The position numbers were made by a program, and so were the translations under genes. Shown in pieces: positions 28,379 through 37,239 of a stretch of 64,000 nucleotides of DNA. Below the pieces are notes generated by a model. The model was given only the letters and a program-made list of their open reading frames with translations, was not told where the DNA came from and did not search any database. How positions within the stretch are numbered: position 1 is the stretch's first letter; every line of letters starts with the position of its first letter. This DNA comes from Actinomycetota bacterium. Lineage in GTDB: Bacteria; Actinomycetota; Actinomycetes; Nanopelagicales; Nanopelagicaceae. The DNA lies in assembly GCA_026392775.1 (NCBI GenBank), contig JAPLBK010000038.1, positions 18,606 through 82,605 on the forward strand. Reading direction: 5' to 3'.

Positions 28379-29322
28379 GTTTTTATGGTTTAGTCGATGG
28401 TACTGAAGCATCCCTAAAGAAATATCTAGGTTCGCTATCAGGAGTCGATCAAGTTGGTGCTGATGCTAGGGCAGCGATGCTGGCTACTCGTAGCATTAAA
28501 ACAACCTCTAAACGTTGGGCAATCGATACGGCCATATCAATGGTGGATTTAACAACTCTAGAAGGCGCAGATTCTCCTGGAAAAGTTAAGGCCCTATGCA
28601 CTAAAGCTGTGCGCCCTGATCCAACTGATTCATCTGTTCCAAGTGTGGGCGCAGTCTGTGTTTACAACGATATGGTTGCAATTGCCCGCACACACTTAGA
28701 TCTCATTGGTGGTCAACATGTTGGCGTGGCAGCTGTTTCAACTGCTTTTCCATCTGGTCGTGCATCAATGGAAGTAAAGATTCAAGATACAAAAGATGCC
28801 GTCGAGGCTGGGGCTTCAGAGATTGATATGGTGATTGACCGAGGCGCATTTCTTTCAGGACGATATATCGAAGTTTTTGATGAGATTGTAAAAATTCGTG
28901 AAGTTTGTGGCACCAAGGCCCATTTGAAAGTCATCTTTGAAACAGGTGAACTTGTTACTTACGACAATGTCCGCAAAGCTTCCTTTTTAGCAATGGCCGC
29001 TGGAGCAGATTTCATTAAAACTTCCACAGGTAAAGTTGCACCAGCTGCTACCGCCCCTGTAGTTCTTGTGATGCTTGAAGCGGTGAGAGATTTTTATGCA
29101 ATGACCCAGGTGCGAATCGGTGTGAAGCCAGCAGGTGGTATCAGAAATACTAAAGATGCCATTAAGCAACTAGTCCTAGTCAATGAGACCGCTGGGCCAG
29201 AATGGCTTAAACCATCTCTCTTTCGCATTGGGGCTAGTGCATTGTTAAATGATCTATTAATGCAACGCATGAAAATGGATGATGGCTACTACGCTAGCCC
29301 TCAGTATGTGACGATCGACTAA
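28375..29322 (+). CDS. deoC: deoxyribose-phosphate aldolase
   Basis: 315 aa, the longer actinobacterial DeoC form. The Schiff-base lysine lies in ADFIKTSTGK and the second lysine in GVKPAGGIR. It splits 2-deoxyribose 5-phosphate into glyceraldehyde 3-phosphate and acetaldehyde; the linked aldehyde dehydrogenase would oxidise acetaldehyde. The GTG start overlaps the mutase stop (GTGA). Confidence 0.94.
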   Translation: MSFYGLVDGTEASLKKYLGSLSGVDQVGADARAAMLATRSIKTTSKRWAIDTAISMVDLTTLEGADSPGKVKALCTKAVRPDPTDSSVPSVGAVCVYNDMVAIARTHLDLIGGQHVGVAAVSTAFPSGRASMEVKIQDTKDAVEAGASEIDMVIDRGAFLSGRYIEVFDEIVKIREVCGTKAHLKVIFETGELVTYDNVRKASFLAMAAGADFIKTSTGKVAPAATAPVVLVMLEAVRDFYAMTQVRIGVKPAGGIRNTKDAIKQLVLVNETAGPEWLKPSLFRIGASALLNDLLMQRMKMDDGYYASPQYVTID

Positions 29323-29333
29323 AGGGGGAAAAC

Positions 29334-30573
29334 TTGACTTTTGAATACGCGCCGGCTCCAGAGTCGCGCGCCCTTGTTACGATCAAGCCTAAGTATCGCT
29401 CGCATCATGCAGGAGCGCTCACGTGAATTTGCAGTACTTGAAACCCTTGATAATGGAAAGCCAATTCGCGAATCGCGCGATGTAGATGTTCCACTTGCCG
29501 CAGCACACTTCTTCTATCACGCAGGATGGGCTGACAAGCTTGAATATGCAGGCTTAGGAACAACACCTAAAGCTCATGGTGTTGCAGGACAGATTATTCC
29601 TTGGAATTTTCCATTATTGATGCTGGCCTGGAAGGTTGCACCTGCACTTGCTGCAGGAAACACCGTTGTTCTAAAGCCAGCTGAAACAACATCACTCACT
29701 GCGCTTTTATTTGCTGAAGTTTGCCAACAGGCAGAACTTCCTGCTGGGGTTGTAAACATCGTTACAGGTGATGGTTCAACTGGCGCACTTATTGTGAATC
29801 ATCCAGGAATCGACAAGATTGCATTCACTGGCTCTACAGAAGTTGGAAAGATTATTGCCCGCGCAGTTGCTCCAACAAATAAGAGTGTGACCCTAGAGCT
29901 CGGTGGTAAAGCTGCCAATATAATCTTTGAAGATGCAGCAATTGATGAAAGCGTCGAAGGCATTGTTAATGGAATTTTCTTTAATCAAGGCCATGTCTGC
30001 TGTGCTGGTTCACGCTTAATCCTTCAAGAGAGCATTGCCGATGAAGTATTAGAAAAGCTAAAAAATAGAATGGCTAAAATCCGTGTGGGCGATCCCATGG
30101 ATAAGAACACTGATTTAGGTGCAATCAATAGCAAGGAACAACTACTAAAGATTCGTGAATTAACTGCTGTCGGGGATTCCGAAGGTGCGCAGCGTTGGAG
30201 TGCGCCTTGTGATTTGCCAGGCAAGGGTTTCTGGTTTGCGCCAACCATTTTTACTGGTGTGACTCAAGCCCACCGAATTGCACGCGAAGAAATCTTTGGT
30301 CCAGTACTTTCGGTTTTAACTTTTAGAACCCCTCAAGAAGGTATAGATAAAGCCAATAACACTCCTTTCGGACTCTCTGCTGGTATTTGGAGTGAAAAAG
30401 GATCTAAGGTTTTATGGGCCTCTCAGCAACTTCGCGCCGGTGTCATCTGGGCAAATACATTCAATAAGTTTGATCCCACTTCCCCATTTGGTGGATACAA
30501 GGAATCCGGTTGGGGTCGTGAAGGCGGACGTCATGGTTTGTCTGCGTATTTAAAGGGAGTCTCACATGACTAA
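29334..30573 (+). pseudogene. aldehyde dehydrogenase broken by an internal, frame-shifting deletion
   Basis: A TTG at 29334 with AAAGGGGG upstream opens a frame reading MTFEYAPAPESRALVTIKPK, the usual N-terminus of deoC-linked actinobacterial ALDHs. At 29394-29397 that frame passes directly into SIARIMQERSREF-like sequence in the next frame and soon hits a stop. The second frame then continues as a normal ALDH to 30573, with the VTLELGG glutamate and the catalytic cysteine in GHVCCAGSR. About 60-80 residues of the N-terminal NAD-binding domain are missing. A TTG at 29341 would give one open frame, but its first 17 residues are the wrong frame of the real N-terminus. Real pseudogene or assembly error cannot be told apart here. 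Confidence 0.8.
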
Positions 30574-31408
30574 TCGAATTGATGTGAAAAAGACATACAA
30601 ACTATTTATCAATGGGGCGTTCCCACGTTCGGAGTCTGGACGCACATATGAAGTTAAGAATACCAAGGGTGTCTTCATTGCAAACCCATGTTTGGCTTCC
30701 CGTAAAGATTTGAAAGATGCAGTTGTTGCTGCCCGCGCAGCCCAGCATGGATGGAACAAGGCAACTTCCTATAACAAGGGACAAATTCTTTACCGACTAG
30801 CAGAAATGCTTGAAGGCCGTCAGGCTCAGTTCGTTGATGAGATTGTTACAGTCACTGGTGTATCAAAAACCAAAGCTGAAAAAGAGGTTACTGATTCAGT
30901 AGATCGGCTCGTTTGGTATGCGGGATGGACCGACAAAATCTCTTCTCTTTCAGGTGCACTCAACCCTGTAGCTGGTCCTTATTACAACTTCACAATCCCT
31001 GAGAGCATGGGAGTTATTGCAGCCATTGCTCCAGAGGCTCCTTGCCTACTTGGTTTGATTGATTCAATAGCACCCATCATTGTTGGTGGTAACACCGTGA
31101 TTGTTCTAGCAAGCACAAAAGCACCGTTATCTGCCATGAGCTTTGCTGAAGTCATTGCAACAAGTGATGTTCCAGCAGGTGTCATAAACATTTTGACTGG
31201 AAAGAAGGATGAAATAACCCCTTGGATGGCCTCACATATGGATATTGATGGCTTAGATATCTCAGGTTTAGGTACTAAAAAGCATTCAGAGGTTAAATCT
31301 GCTGGAAGTGAAAACCTCAAGAGAATCTATAGTTTTAAAAGCGCTGATCCTGGACGCATCCTTGCCTTCATGGAAAACAAAACGGTCTGGCACCCAATAG
31401 GGCTATAG
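30566..31408 (+). CDS. aldehyde dehydrogenase-like protein without the catalytic cysteine domain
   Basis: 280 aa. It aligns with the cofactor-binding part of ALDH (LFINGAFPRSESGRTYEV, then MGVIAAIAPEAP and GGNTVIVLAS) but ends before any catalytic Cys segment, and finishes with a separate tail ending KTVWHPIGL. As I recall, similar short ALDH-like proteins with this tail follow deoC and ALDH in Streptomyces, so it is probably a conserved non-catalytic partner, not a decay product. The ATG overlaps the end of the preceding ALDH by 8 bp; the 3' end converges with the nucleoside hydrolase. Confidence 0.78.
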   Translation: MTNRIDVKKTYKLFINGAFPRSESGRTYEVKNTKGVFIANPCLASRKDLKDAVVAARAAQHGWNKATSYNKGQILYRLAEMLEGRQAQFVDEIVTVTGVSKTKAEKEVTDSVDRLVWYAGWTDKISSLSGALNPVAGPYYNFTIPESMGVIAAIAPEAPCLLGLIDSIAPIIVGGNTVIVLASTKAPLSAMSFAEVIATSDVPAGVINILTGKKDEITPWMASHMDIDGLDISGLGTKKHSEVKSAGSENLKRIYSFKSADPGRILAFMENKTVWHPIGL

Positions 31409-32356
31409 CCAGCCTTTATCAATGGTTTTAAACCATAAGTGTTCAACTGCAGCAACATCTAAATCCAGAACTACTCGAACTGAAGCAGAATCAGCCAAAT
31501 CAATTGGTTCTATGGACTTTAAAAATGGTGCTCTGCGATCACAGATAGTTTGACCACGTGCTGGACCTTGTGACGTGTCAACCACAACATCGAAGACTTC
31601 GGTTGTAAATAGCTCTGGATGTATTACACACGCTACTGCACCGTAATCTCCCAAGGTGATAGGTGAAATATGCAGTCGCTCGATAAATGCCTGTATAAGC
31701 GTTGCAGCAAATTGAGGTGCTGGATCAGAAGATTTCAATAATTGCGCTGCATTCTCACTAGTTGCACCTGGGCGCATAAAAACATCTAATCCATACATCG
31801 TAATTGGTACGCCACTTTGGAAAACAATTGCAGCTGCTTCTGGATCGTGCCAAACATTAAACTCTGCTGCAGCTGTTGCATTACCGGCAGATGCGGATCC
31901 ACCCATCAATACGATTCTATGCAGTTTCTTTGCAGTCTCAGGAAATGAACGCAAAAATAATGCAATATTTGTAAGTGGGGCGATAGGCACAAGTGTTACA
32001 GGCTCCTTTGATCCTTCAATGAGATCACGGAGGAGTTCAATAGCTGAACGAGAATCAACTTTTCGATGTGATGGAGCAATGCCAAGATCGCCCATTCCAT
32101 CGGCGCCATGCACATACTCGGCATACTCTGATTTACCCAAAAGCGGACGAACTGCGCCTCTAGCAACTGGAATATCCCCAGCTCCGGCTGCATCCAAAAC
32201 CTTCAAAGTATTTGCAACAACCTGGTCAACATTGGTGTTGCCATCAACGCAGGTGACTCCTAATAAGTTGATTGCTGGATGCATCGCGGCAAAAAGTACT
32301 GCGAAGGCATCATCAACGCCGGTATCAACATCAAGAATGATTGAAGTTTTTTCCAT
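31403..32356 (-). CDS. nucleoside hydrolase (IUNH family)
   Basis: 317 aa. The calcium-binding motif DVDTGVDDAFA at the N-terminus and LMGGSASAGN match inosine-uridine-type ribohydrolases. It hydrolyses ribonucleosides to base plus ribose. Ribokinase, encoded divergently 18 bp away, would phosphorylate the ribose. The 3' end overlaps the ALDH-like gene by 6 bp. Confidence 0.92.
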   Translation of the reverse strand: MEKTSIILDVDTGVDDAFAVLFAAMHPAINLLGVTCVDGNTNVDQVVANTLKVLDAAGAGDIPVARGAVRPLLGKSEYAEYVHGADGMGDLGIAPSHRKVDSRSAIELLRDLIEGSKEPVTLVPIAPLTNIALFLRSFPETAKKLHRIVLMGGSASAGNATAAAEFNVWHDPEAAAIVFQSGVPITMYGLDVFMRPGATSENAAQLLKSSDPAPQFAATLIQAFIERLHISPITLGDYGAVACVIHPELFTTEVFDVVVDTSQGPARGQTICDRRAPFLKSIEPIDLADSASVRVVLDLDVAAVEHLWFKTIDKGWL

Positions 32357-32374
32357 AAGCGATAGCCTAGCGGT
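32357..32374. promoter_or_regulatory. overlapping divergent -10 elements of nucleoside hydrolase and ribokinase
   Basis: The gap between the two ATGs is 18 bp. TAGCCT (plus, 32363-32368) is 6 nt before the ribokinase ATG; TAGGCT (minus, 32369-32364) is 7 nt before the hydrolase ATG. The boxes overlap in TAGCCTA. The layout equals that of birA/pccB to the base. Confidence 0.5.
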
Positions 32375-33271
32375 ATGAGCAAAGCAGTAATAGCGGTAGT
32401 TGGCAGTGCAATGATTGATCTAACTGCCTATGCCAAAGTAATTCCTGCTCCTGGGCAAACCTTAGAAGGTGATCTATTTACTACTGGTTTTGGCGGTAAA
32501 GGAGCCAACCAAGCCGTTATTGCCGCGCACTGTGGGGCCCACGTTCACTTTGTTGGAAAGTTAGGTAATGACCTATTCGGTGACTCCATTGCTGAAAATT
32601 TCAAGAAGCTTGGCATTGGTTCCGAATTTCTAGAACGCAGTGACACCCCCAACGGTGTTGCACATATCTGGGTCGATGCCAATGGTGAAAATAGAATCGT
32701 CATTATTCCTGGAGCAAATCATGAAATTGAATTGAAAAAGACTGTTCAAGCTATTGAATCCATAGCTGATTTAGCAGTTGTAGTTGCCCAATGTGAAATC
32801 AAGCAGGAAGTAACTCTGGCCGCATTTAGCGCAGCTAAAGCGCGAGGGTGTGCAACTATTCTCAATCCGGCGCCATATCAAACTCTGAGTAAAGAGCTCC
32901 TAGAAGTAACGGACTGGATTATTCCTAATGAAACTGAGTTCAAAGAACTCCATGGTCAAGCACCAACAAGTGATGAAGTGCTAAAGAAATTTAGACCAGG
33001 CAAAAATTCCATAGTTACTCTGGGATCAGAAGGTGCGGTGTTGATTACCTCCGATGGAAATCTGACTCGAGTAAGTGCGCCAAAAGTAAATACTGTAGAT
33101 ACCACCGGTGCTGGTGATGCCTTCGTTGGAGTTTTTGCTTTTGGCCTAGCAAGTGGAAAAAGCCCAGAAGATGCGATGAAACTGGGAATTAAAGTTGCAT
33201 CGATGAGTGTCACACGAAAAGGTGCGCAATCCTCATATCCTTCTCAAGCAGAGATAGAAACGCTTTCATAA
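32375..33271 (+). CDS. rbsK: ribokinase (PfkB family)
   Basis: 298 aa. GGKGANQAV near residue 46 and the C-terminal catalytic DTTGAGDAFVG with the base aspartate are the PfkB signatures; overall closest to ribokinase. It phosphorylates ribose released by the nucleoside hydrolase. Translation is apparently leaderless. The 3' end overlaps the convergent P450 gene by 28 bp. Confidence 0.9.
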   Translation: MSKAVIAVVGSAMIDLTAYAKVIPAPGQTLEGDLFTTGFGGKGANQAVIAAHCGAHVHFVGKLGNDLFGDSIAENFKKLGIGSEFLERSDTPNGVAHIWVDANGENRIVIIPGANHEIELKKTVQAIESIADLAVVVAQCEIKQEVTLAAFSAAKARGCATILNPAPYQTLSKELLEVTDWIIPNETEFKELHGQAPTSDEVLKKFRPGKNSIVTLGSEGAVLITSDGNLTRVSAPKVNTVDTTGAGDAFVGVFAFGLASGKSPEDAMKLGIKVASMSVTRKGAQSSYPSQAEIETLS

Positions 33272-34428
33272 CCTCGTAATACAAAAGTAGGTCTGCGCAC
33301 TGGATCCCCAGCTAATTGCATATTTGGATATTTCTCCCACAACGCTGGCAGTGAAACGCTCATTTCTAAGCGGGCAAGAGGTGCACCCAAACAGAAATGA
33401 ATACCTGCTCCAAAACCAATGTGAGGATTGGGATCACGAGTTAAATCCATTTCATCTGCGTTCTCAAAGACTGTGGAATCTCGATTAGCTGAGCCGATTA
33501 GGGCTGCAATCTTCTGGCCCTTTTCAATCTTTACGCCGCCCAGCTCAGTATCAACGATTGCGGTGCGCTCAAATAAGTGAAGCGGGGCATCAAATCGCAT
33601 GAATTCTTCAAGAGCAGTTTCAGTTATTGCACGTGAGTCTTTACGAAGAAGCTCAGCTTGATCTGGCCGCTCAAGAGCTGCAATCATTCCATTTCCAAAT
33701 GCATTCACACTTGCTTCATGTCCGGCATTAAGTAGAAGCACACACGTTGCCACTAGTTCATGGGAGTTCAGTTTTTCGCCATTTTCTTCAACCATTGCTA
33801 AATCAGTGATGAGATCATAACCTGGATTTGTTTTGCGGTGTTCAGCCAAATCGCGAACATACTCAGCAAACTCACCCGCTGCCTTCTTAGCTTCAATTTG
33901 ATGCTGTTCTGATGGATTAACCTCATACATCTTGACAATTGACTGTGACCACGGACGCAATAAGTGCTCTTCAGATTCTGGAAAGCCCAATAAGTCGGCG
34001 ATGATTTTTACCGGAAGAGGTTCTGCATAATCTGCAATCAAGTCGAAGGTCTCTCCTGATTTAACCTTCTCATCTATGGTATCCAATAGCTGTTGCGTGA
34101 TGCGTTCAACCGCTGGTCGCATACCTTCTATCTTGTTTCGATTAAAGGCTTTTGCAACCAATGATCGCAAGCGCGTGTGCTTAGGTGGTTCACTATCTAG
34201 TATCGAATCTGAGTGGAGCCAGTTGAAAGTTTCCCATTCAAAATCTGGTTCTTTGTCTGTGAAAATGCGACCTAATGATTTATTTCTAAAGACATCATTT
34301 GCATCACTATGGCGAGCAGCTAAAAATATCTGCATTCCCTCGTGCCAAACAGGTTTGCCAATCTCACGAAGAGCCTTTAACTGCTCGTATGGATCAGCGA
34401 CAAAAGTAGGATTATTAAAATCAATCAT
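33244..34428 (-). CDS. cytochrome P450
   Basis: 394 aa, soluble bacterial class I P450. The I-helix oxygen-activation segment LLNAGHEAS, the ExxR helix (EEFMRFDAP), and the heme loop FGAGIHFCLGAPLARLE with Cys346 are all present. No ferredoxin or reductase gene lies nearby, so electron donors must be elsewhere. It is the last gene of the nucleoside operon: its ATG overlaps the adenosine deaminase stop. The substrate is unknown; a link with modified nucleosides is only suggested by position. Confidence 0.92.
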   Translation of the reverse strand: MIDFNNPTFVADPYEQLKALREIGKPVWHEGMQIFLAARHSDANDVFRNKSLGRIFTDKEPDFEWETFNWLHSDSILDSEPPKHTRLRSLVAKAFNRNKIEGMRPAVERITQQLLDTIDEKVKSGETFDLIADYAEPLPVKIIADLLGFPESEEHLLRPWSQSIVKMYEVNPSEQHQIEAKKAAGEFAEYVRDLAEHRKTNPGYDLITDLAMVEENGEKLNSHELVATCVLLLNAGHEASVNAFGNGMIAALERPDQAELLRKDSRAITETALEEFMRFDAPLHLFERTAIVDTELGGVKIEKGQKIAALIGSANRDSTVFENADEMDLTRDPNPHIGFGAGIHFCLGAPLARLEMSVSLPALWEKYPNMQLAGDPVRRPTFVLRGYESVSISA

Positions 34429-35522
34429 TACTCAGCAGAGATTTTCGCATAGCCAGGTTTGATAACGCCATCAATAATCTTTAAACGCTCTGGATATGGG
34501 ATAAACGCACTCTTCATTGCATTAATTGTGATGCGCTGAAGCTCTGCAAAATCCCAGCCAAATGCCTTTACTGCCTCTTGCATCTCAAATGACATTGAAG
34601 TCTGACTCATCAAGCGGTTATCAGTGTTGAGGGTGACTCTAAAGCGCAAGCGGGCCAAGGCTCCGATGGGATGCTCGGCATAGCTCTTTGCTGCCCCTGT
34701 TTGAAGATTAGAGGTCGGACATAGCTCGAGTGGAATCCTGCGATCTCGAACGTAGGAGGCAAGCTGACCAAGCTTTGGTTCTAGGCCGGAGAAATCAATG
34801 TCATCGATGATTCGAACTCCATGGCCTAAACGTTCAGCACCGCATAGTTGAATTGCTTCCCAAATAGAAGGTAGTCCATATGCCTCACCAGCATGAATCG
34901 TGAAGTGAGCATCCTCCTTGCGCAAGTAATCAAAAGTTTCTTTCTGATCACTAGGTGGAAAACCATCTTCTGGACCTGCAATATCAAAGCCAACAACACC
35001 TTTGTCACGATACTTAACCACTAATTCTGCAACTTCTTGTGAAAGTTTATTCTGGCGCATTCCACAGAGCAATGAAAAGACATGAATCTCATGGCCTTCC
35101 GCTTTTGCTTCTGCCATTCCTTGCTTATAGCCCTCAATAGTTGCTTCAACAACATCGGCCATTGACAGGCCTTTTTCTGTGAAGAGCTCCGGTGCGCCGC
35201 GAACTTCGGCATAGACAACACCATCTCGCGCCAAATCTAATGCACACTCACGGGCAACTCGGATAATGTCATCACGTCGTTGCATCACTGCGATTGTGTG
35301 AGAAAAGGTTTCTAAGTAGCGAACTAAAGAACCTGAATCACATGATTCACGGAACCATGTTGCAAGTTCAGCAGCATCAGTAGTTGGAAGTGCGGTGTAA
35401 CCAATTTCGCCTGCGATATCAATAATAGTTTGAGGGCGTAATCCGCCATCTAGGTGATCATGTAGCAGTACTTTTGGAACACGCTTAATCTGGGCTGGTG
35501 AGGGCTTACTTGTAAGGCTCAA
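34428..35522 (-). CDS. add: adenosine deaminase
   Basis: 364 aa. Metal and substrate motifs [17 protein letters not shown] and the late LNTDNRLMS (in place of SLDDP) fit bacterial ADA. It deaminates adenosine and deoxyadenosine to inosine and deoxyinosine, feeding PNP. It is a member of the nucleoside uptake operon, 10 bp after deoA. Confidence 0.92.
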   Translation of the reverse strand: MSLTSKPSPAQIKRVPKVLLHDHLDGGLRPQTIIDIAGEIGYTALPTTDAAELATWFRESCDSGSLVRYLETFSHTIAVMQRRDDIIRVARECALDLARDGVVYAEVRGAPELFTEKGLSMADVVEATIEGYKQGMAEAKAEGHEIHVFSLLCGMRQNKLSQEVAELVVKYRDKGVVGFDIAGPEDGFPPSDQKETFDYLRKEDAHFTIHAGEAYGLPSIWEAIQLCGAERLGHGVRIIDDIDFSGLEPKLGQLASYVRDRRIPLELCPTSNLQTGAAKSYAEHPIGALARLRFRVTLNTDNRLMSQTSMSFEMQEAVKAFGWDFAELQRITINAMKSAFIPYPERLKIIDGVIKPGYAKISAE

Positions 35523-35532
35523 CTGAAGGCTC

Positions 35533-36837
35533 TCAATCCGTAATTCGTTCGACTACTAGTGGCAATCTATCTATTTTTCCATTCTTTGGTAAATCACCAA
35601 TAGTTACAGAATTAGTAAGCGATTCCTGCGCACGGGCAAAGGCTGCTGGAGTATCAGTATGCAATGTGTAGAGCGGGGCTCCAGCGGCAACCACTTCACC
35701 TGGTTTAGCGTGAATCTGGATTCCAGCCCCGGCCTGAACTGCCTCGCCTTGGCGTGATCGGCCTGCACCTAAACGCCAGGCAGCCATCCCCACCTTCATT
35801 GCATCCATTGAAAGAATTGTTCCACTCGATGGTGCCGTAATAACTAAATTTTCTTTTGCCGTTGGAAGTTTTGCATCAGGATCTCCACCCTGGGCGCTAA
35901 TCATCTGGCGCCACACATCCATTGCTTTTCCATTTTTTAACATATCAGCTGGATCGACGTTAGTTATACCAACTATTTCTAACATCTCACGTGCAAGTAG
36001 AACGGTAAGTTCGATGACATCGGTTGGTCCACCACCTGCCAACACTTCGACAGACTCCCGAACCTCTAAAGCATTACCTGCAGTTAGTCCTAATGGAATA
36101 TCCATAGCCGTTACAAGTGCAATCGTTTTTACTCCCGCTCTTTTTCCAAGACCAACCATTACATGAGCCAACTCTTTAGCTTTTTGTGGATCACTCATAA
36201 ATGCACCCGCACCAGTCTTAACATCAAGTACGAGTGCACTCGTTCCTTCAGCAATTTTCTTACTCATAATCGAGGAGGCAATCAGTGGAATTGCTTCTAC
36301 CGTTGCAGTCACATCACGCAGTGCATACAACTTCTTATCTGCCGGAGCCAGCCCCGCTCCTGCTGCACAAATTACTGCTCCGCAATCTTGCAAAACTTTA
36401 AGCATCTCTTCATTTGATAGTGAGGCTCGCCAACCAGGAATTGATTCCAACTTATCTAGAGTTCCGCCCGTGTGGCCAAGACCTCGACCAGAAAGTTGTG
36501 GGACAGCAGCACCACAAGCAGCAACTAGTGGCGCTAGAGGCAAAGTAATTTTATCTCCCACTCCACCTGTTGAGTGCTTATCCACTGTTGGTCGCGACAA
36601 TGCTGACCAGCTCATGCGCTCACCACTGTTGATCATTGCATCAGTCCACCGAGAGATCTCTCGAGATTCCATACCGTTAAGTAAAATTGCCATTAACAGC
36701 GCAGACATTTGTTCATCTGCCACAGCGCCACGGGTGTATGCGTCAATCACCCAATCAATTTGTGGATCAGTTAATGAATGTCGATCGCGTTTTGCAGCGA
36801 TTACTTCAGCTGCTGAGAATGCCTCAACCTGCGACAT
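35533..36837 (-). CDS. deoA: thymidine/pyrimidine-nucleoside phosphorylase
   Basis: 434 aa. The family signature [17 protein letters not shown] near residue 110 and the phosphate-binding KHSTGG are intact. It releases thymine or uracil and deoxyribose 1-phosphate, which the mutase and DeoC would then use. Its ATG follows the cdd stop without a gap. Confidence 0.94.
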   Translation of the reverse strand: MSQVEAFSAAEVIAAKRDRHSLTDPQIDWVIDAYTRGAVADEQMSALLMAILLNGMESREISRWTDAMINSGERMSWSALSRPTVDKHSTGGVGDKITLPLAPLVAACGAAVPQLSGRGLGHTGGTLDKLESIPGWRASLSNEEMLKVLQDCGAVICAAGAGLAPADKKLYALRDVTATVEAIPLIASSIMSKKIAEGTSALVLDVKTGAGAFMSDPQKAKELAHVMVGLGKRAGVKTIALVTAMDIPLGLTAGNALEVRESVEVLAGGGPTDVIELTVLLAREMLEIVGITNVDPADMLKNGKAMDVWRQMISAQGGDPDAKLPTAKENLVITAPSSGTILSMDAMKVGMAAWRLGAGRSRQGEAVQAGAGIQIHAKPGEVVAAGAPLYTLHTDTPAAFARAQESLTNSVTIGDLPKNGKIDRLPLVVERITD

Positions 36838-37239
36838 TTAGCGCTCGTTGCGGTCTAAATCATCAGGACCAAAAGCCCAAGGCAACATAGCCGCCATTGT
36901 CTGAGGTCCATCATCGGTCATCAAGAGTGCATTCGATCCACCATGTTCAAACAACAGTTGGCGACAACGCCCACATGGTGCCAAGTGATTTTCCTGTCCA
37001 TCAACGCATGAGATTGCAACTAAACGTCCTCCGCCTGTTGCAATAAGGTTTGAGACTAATCCGCACTCTGCACAAAGTCCTAGGCCATAACTGGCATTTT
37101 CAACATTGCATCCAGAAACGATGCGGCCATCATCAACTAAAGCTGCCACACCAACTGGAAATTTTGAATAAGGGGCATATGCAGTTTTCATCGCTGCAAC
37201 TGCAGCAGTGTGTAGTGCATCCCAATCAATAGCCTTCAT
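36838..37239 (-). CDS. cdd: cytidine deaminase
   Basis: 133 aa, small tetrameric form. The zinc ligands and catalytic Glu lie in GCNVENASYG, CAECGL and PCGRCRQLL. It converts cytidine and deoxycytidine to uridine forms for DeoA. The ATG overlaps the permease stop as TAATG. Confidence 0.94.
   Translation of the reverse strand: MKAIDWDALHTAAVAAMKTAYAPYSKFPVGVAALVDDGRIVSGCNVENASYGLGLCAECGLVSNLIATGGGRLVAISCVDGQENHLAPCGRCRQLLFEHGGSNALLMTDDGPQTMAAMLPWAFGPDDLDRNER

Noticed and set aside
29341..29394. TTG at 29341 as start of a 410-aa aldehyde dehydrogenase
   Set aside because: The first 17 residues in this frame are the shifted reading of a family N-terminus that begins at the TTG at 29334, which has the ribosome binding site.
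33244..34428. P450 as recent horizontal insertion
   Set aside because: Codon and base use look like the neighbours, it is joined to add by an overlapping start, and no mobile element remains are visible.
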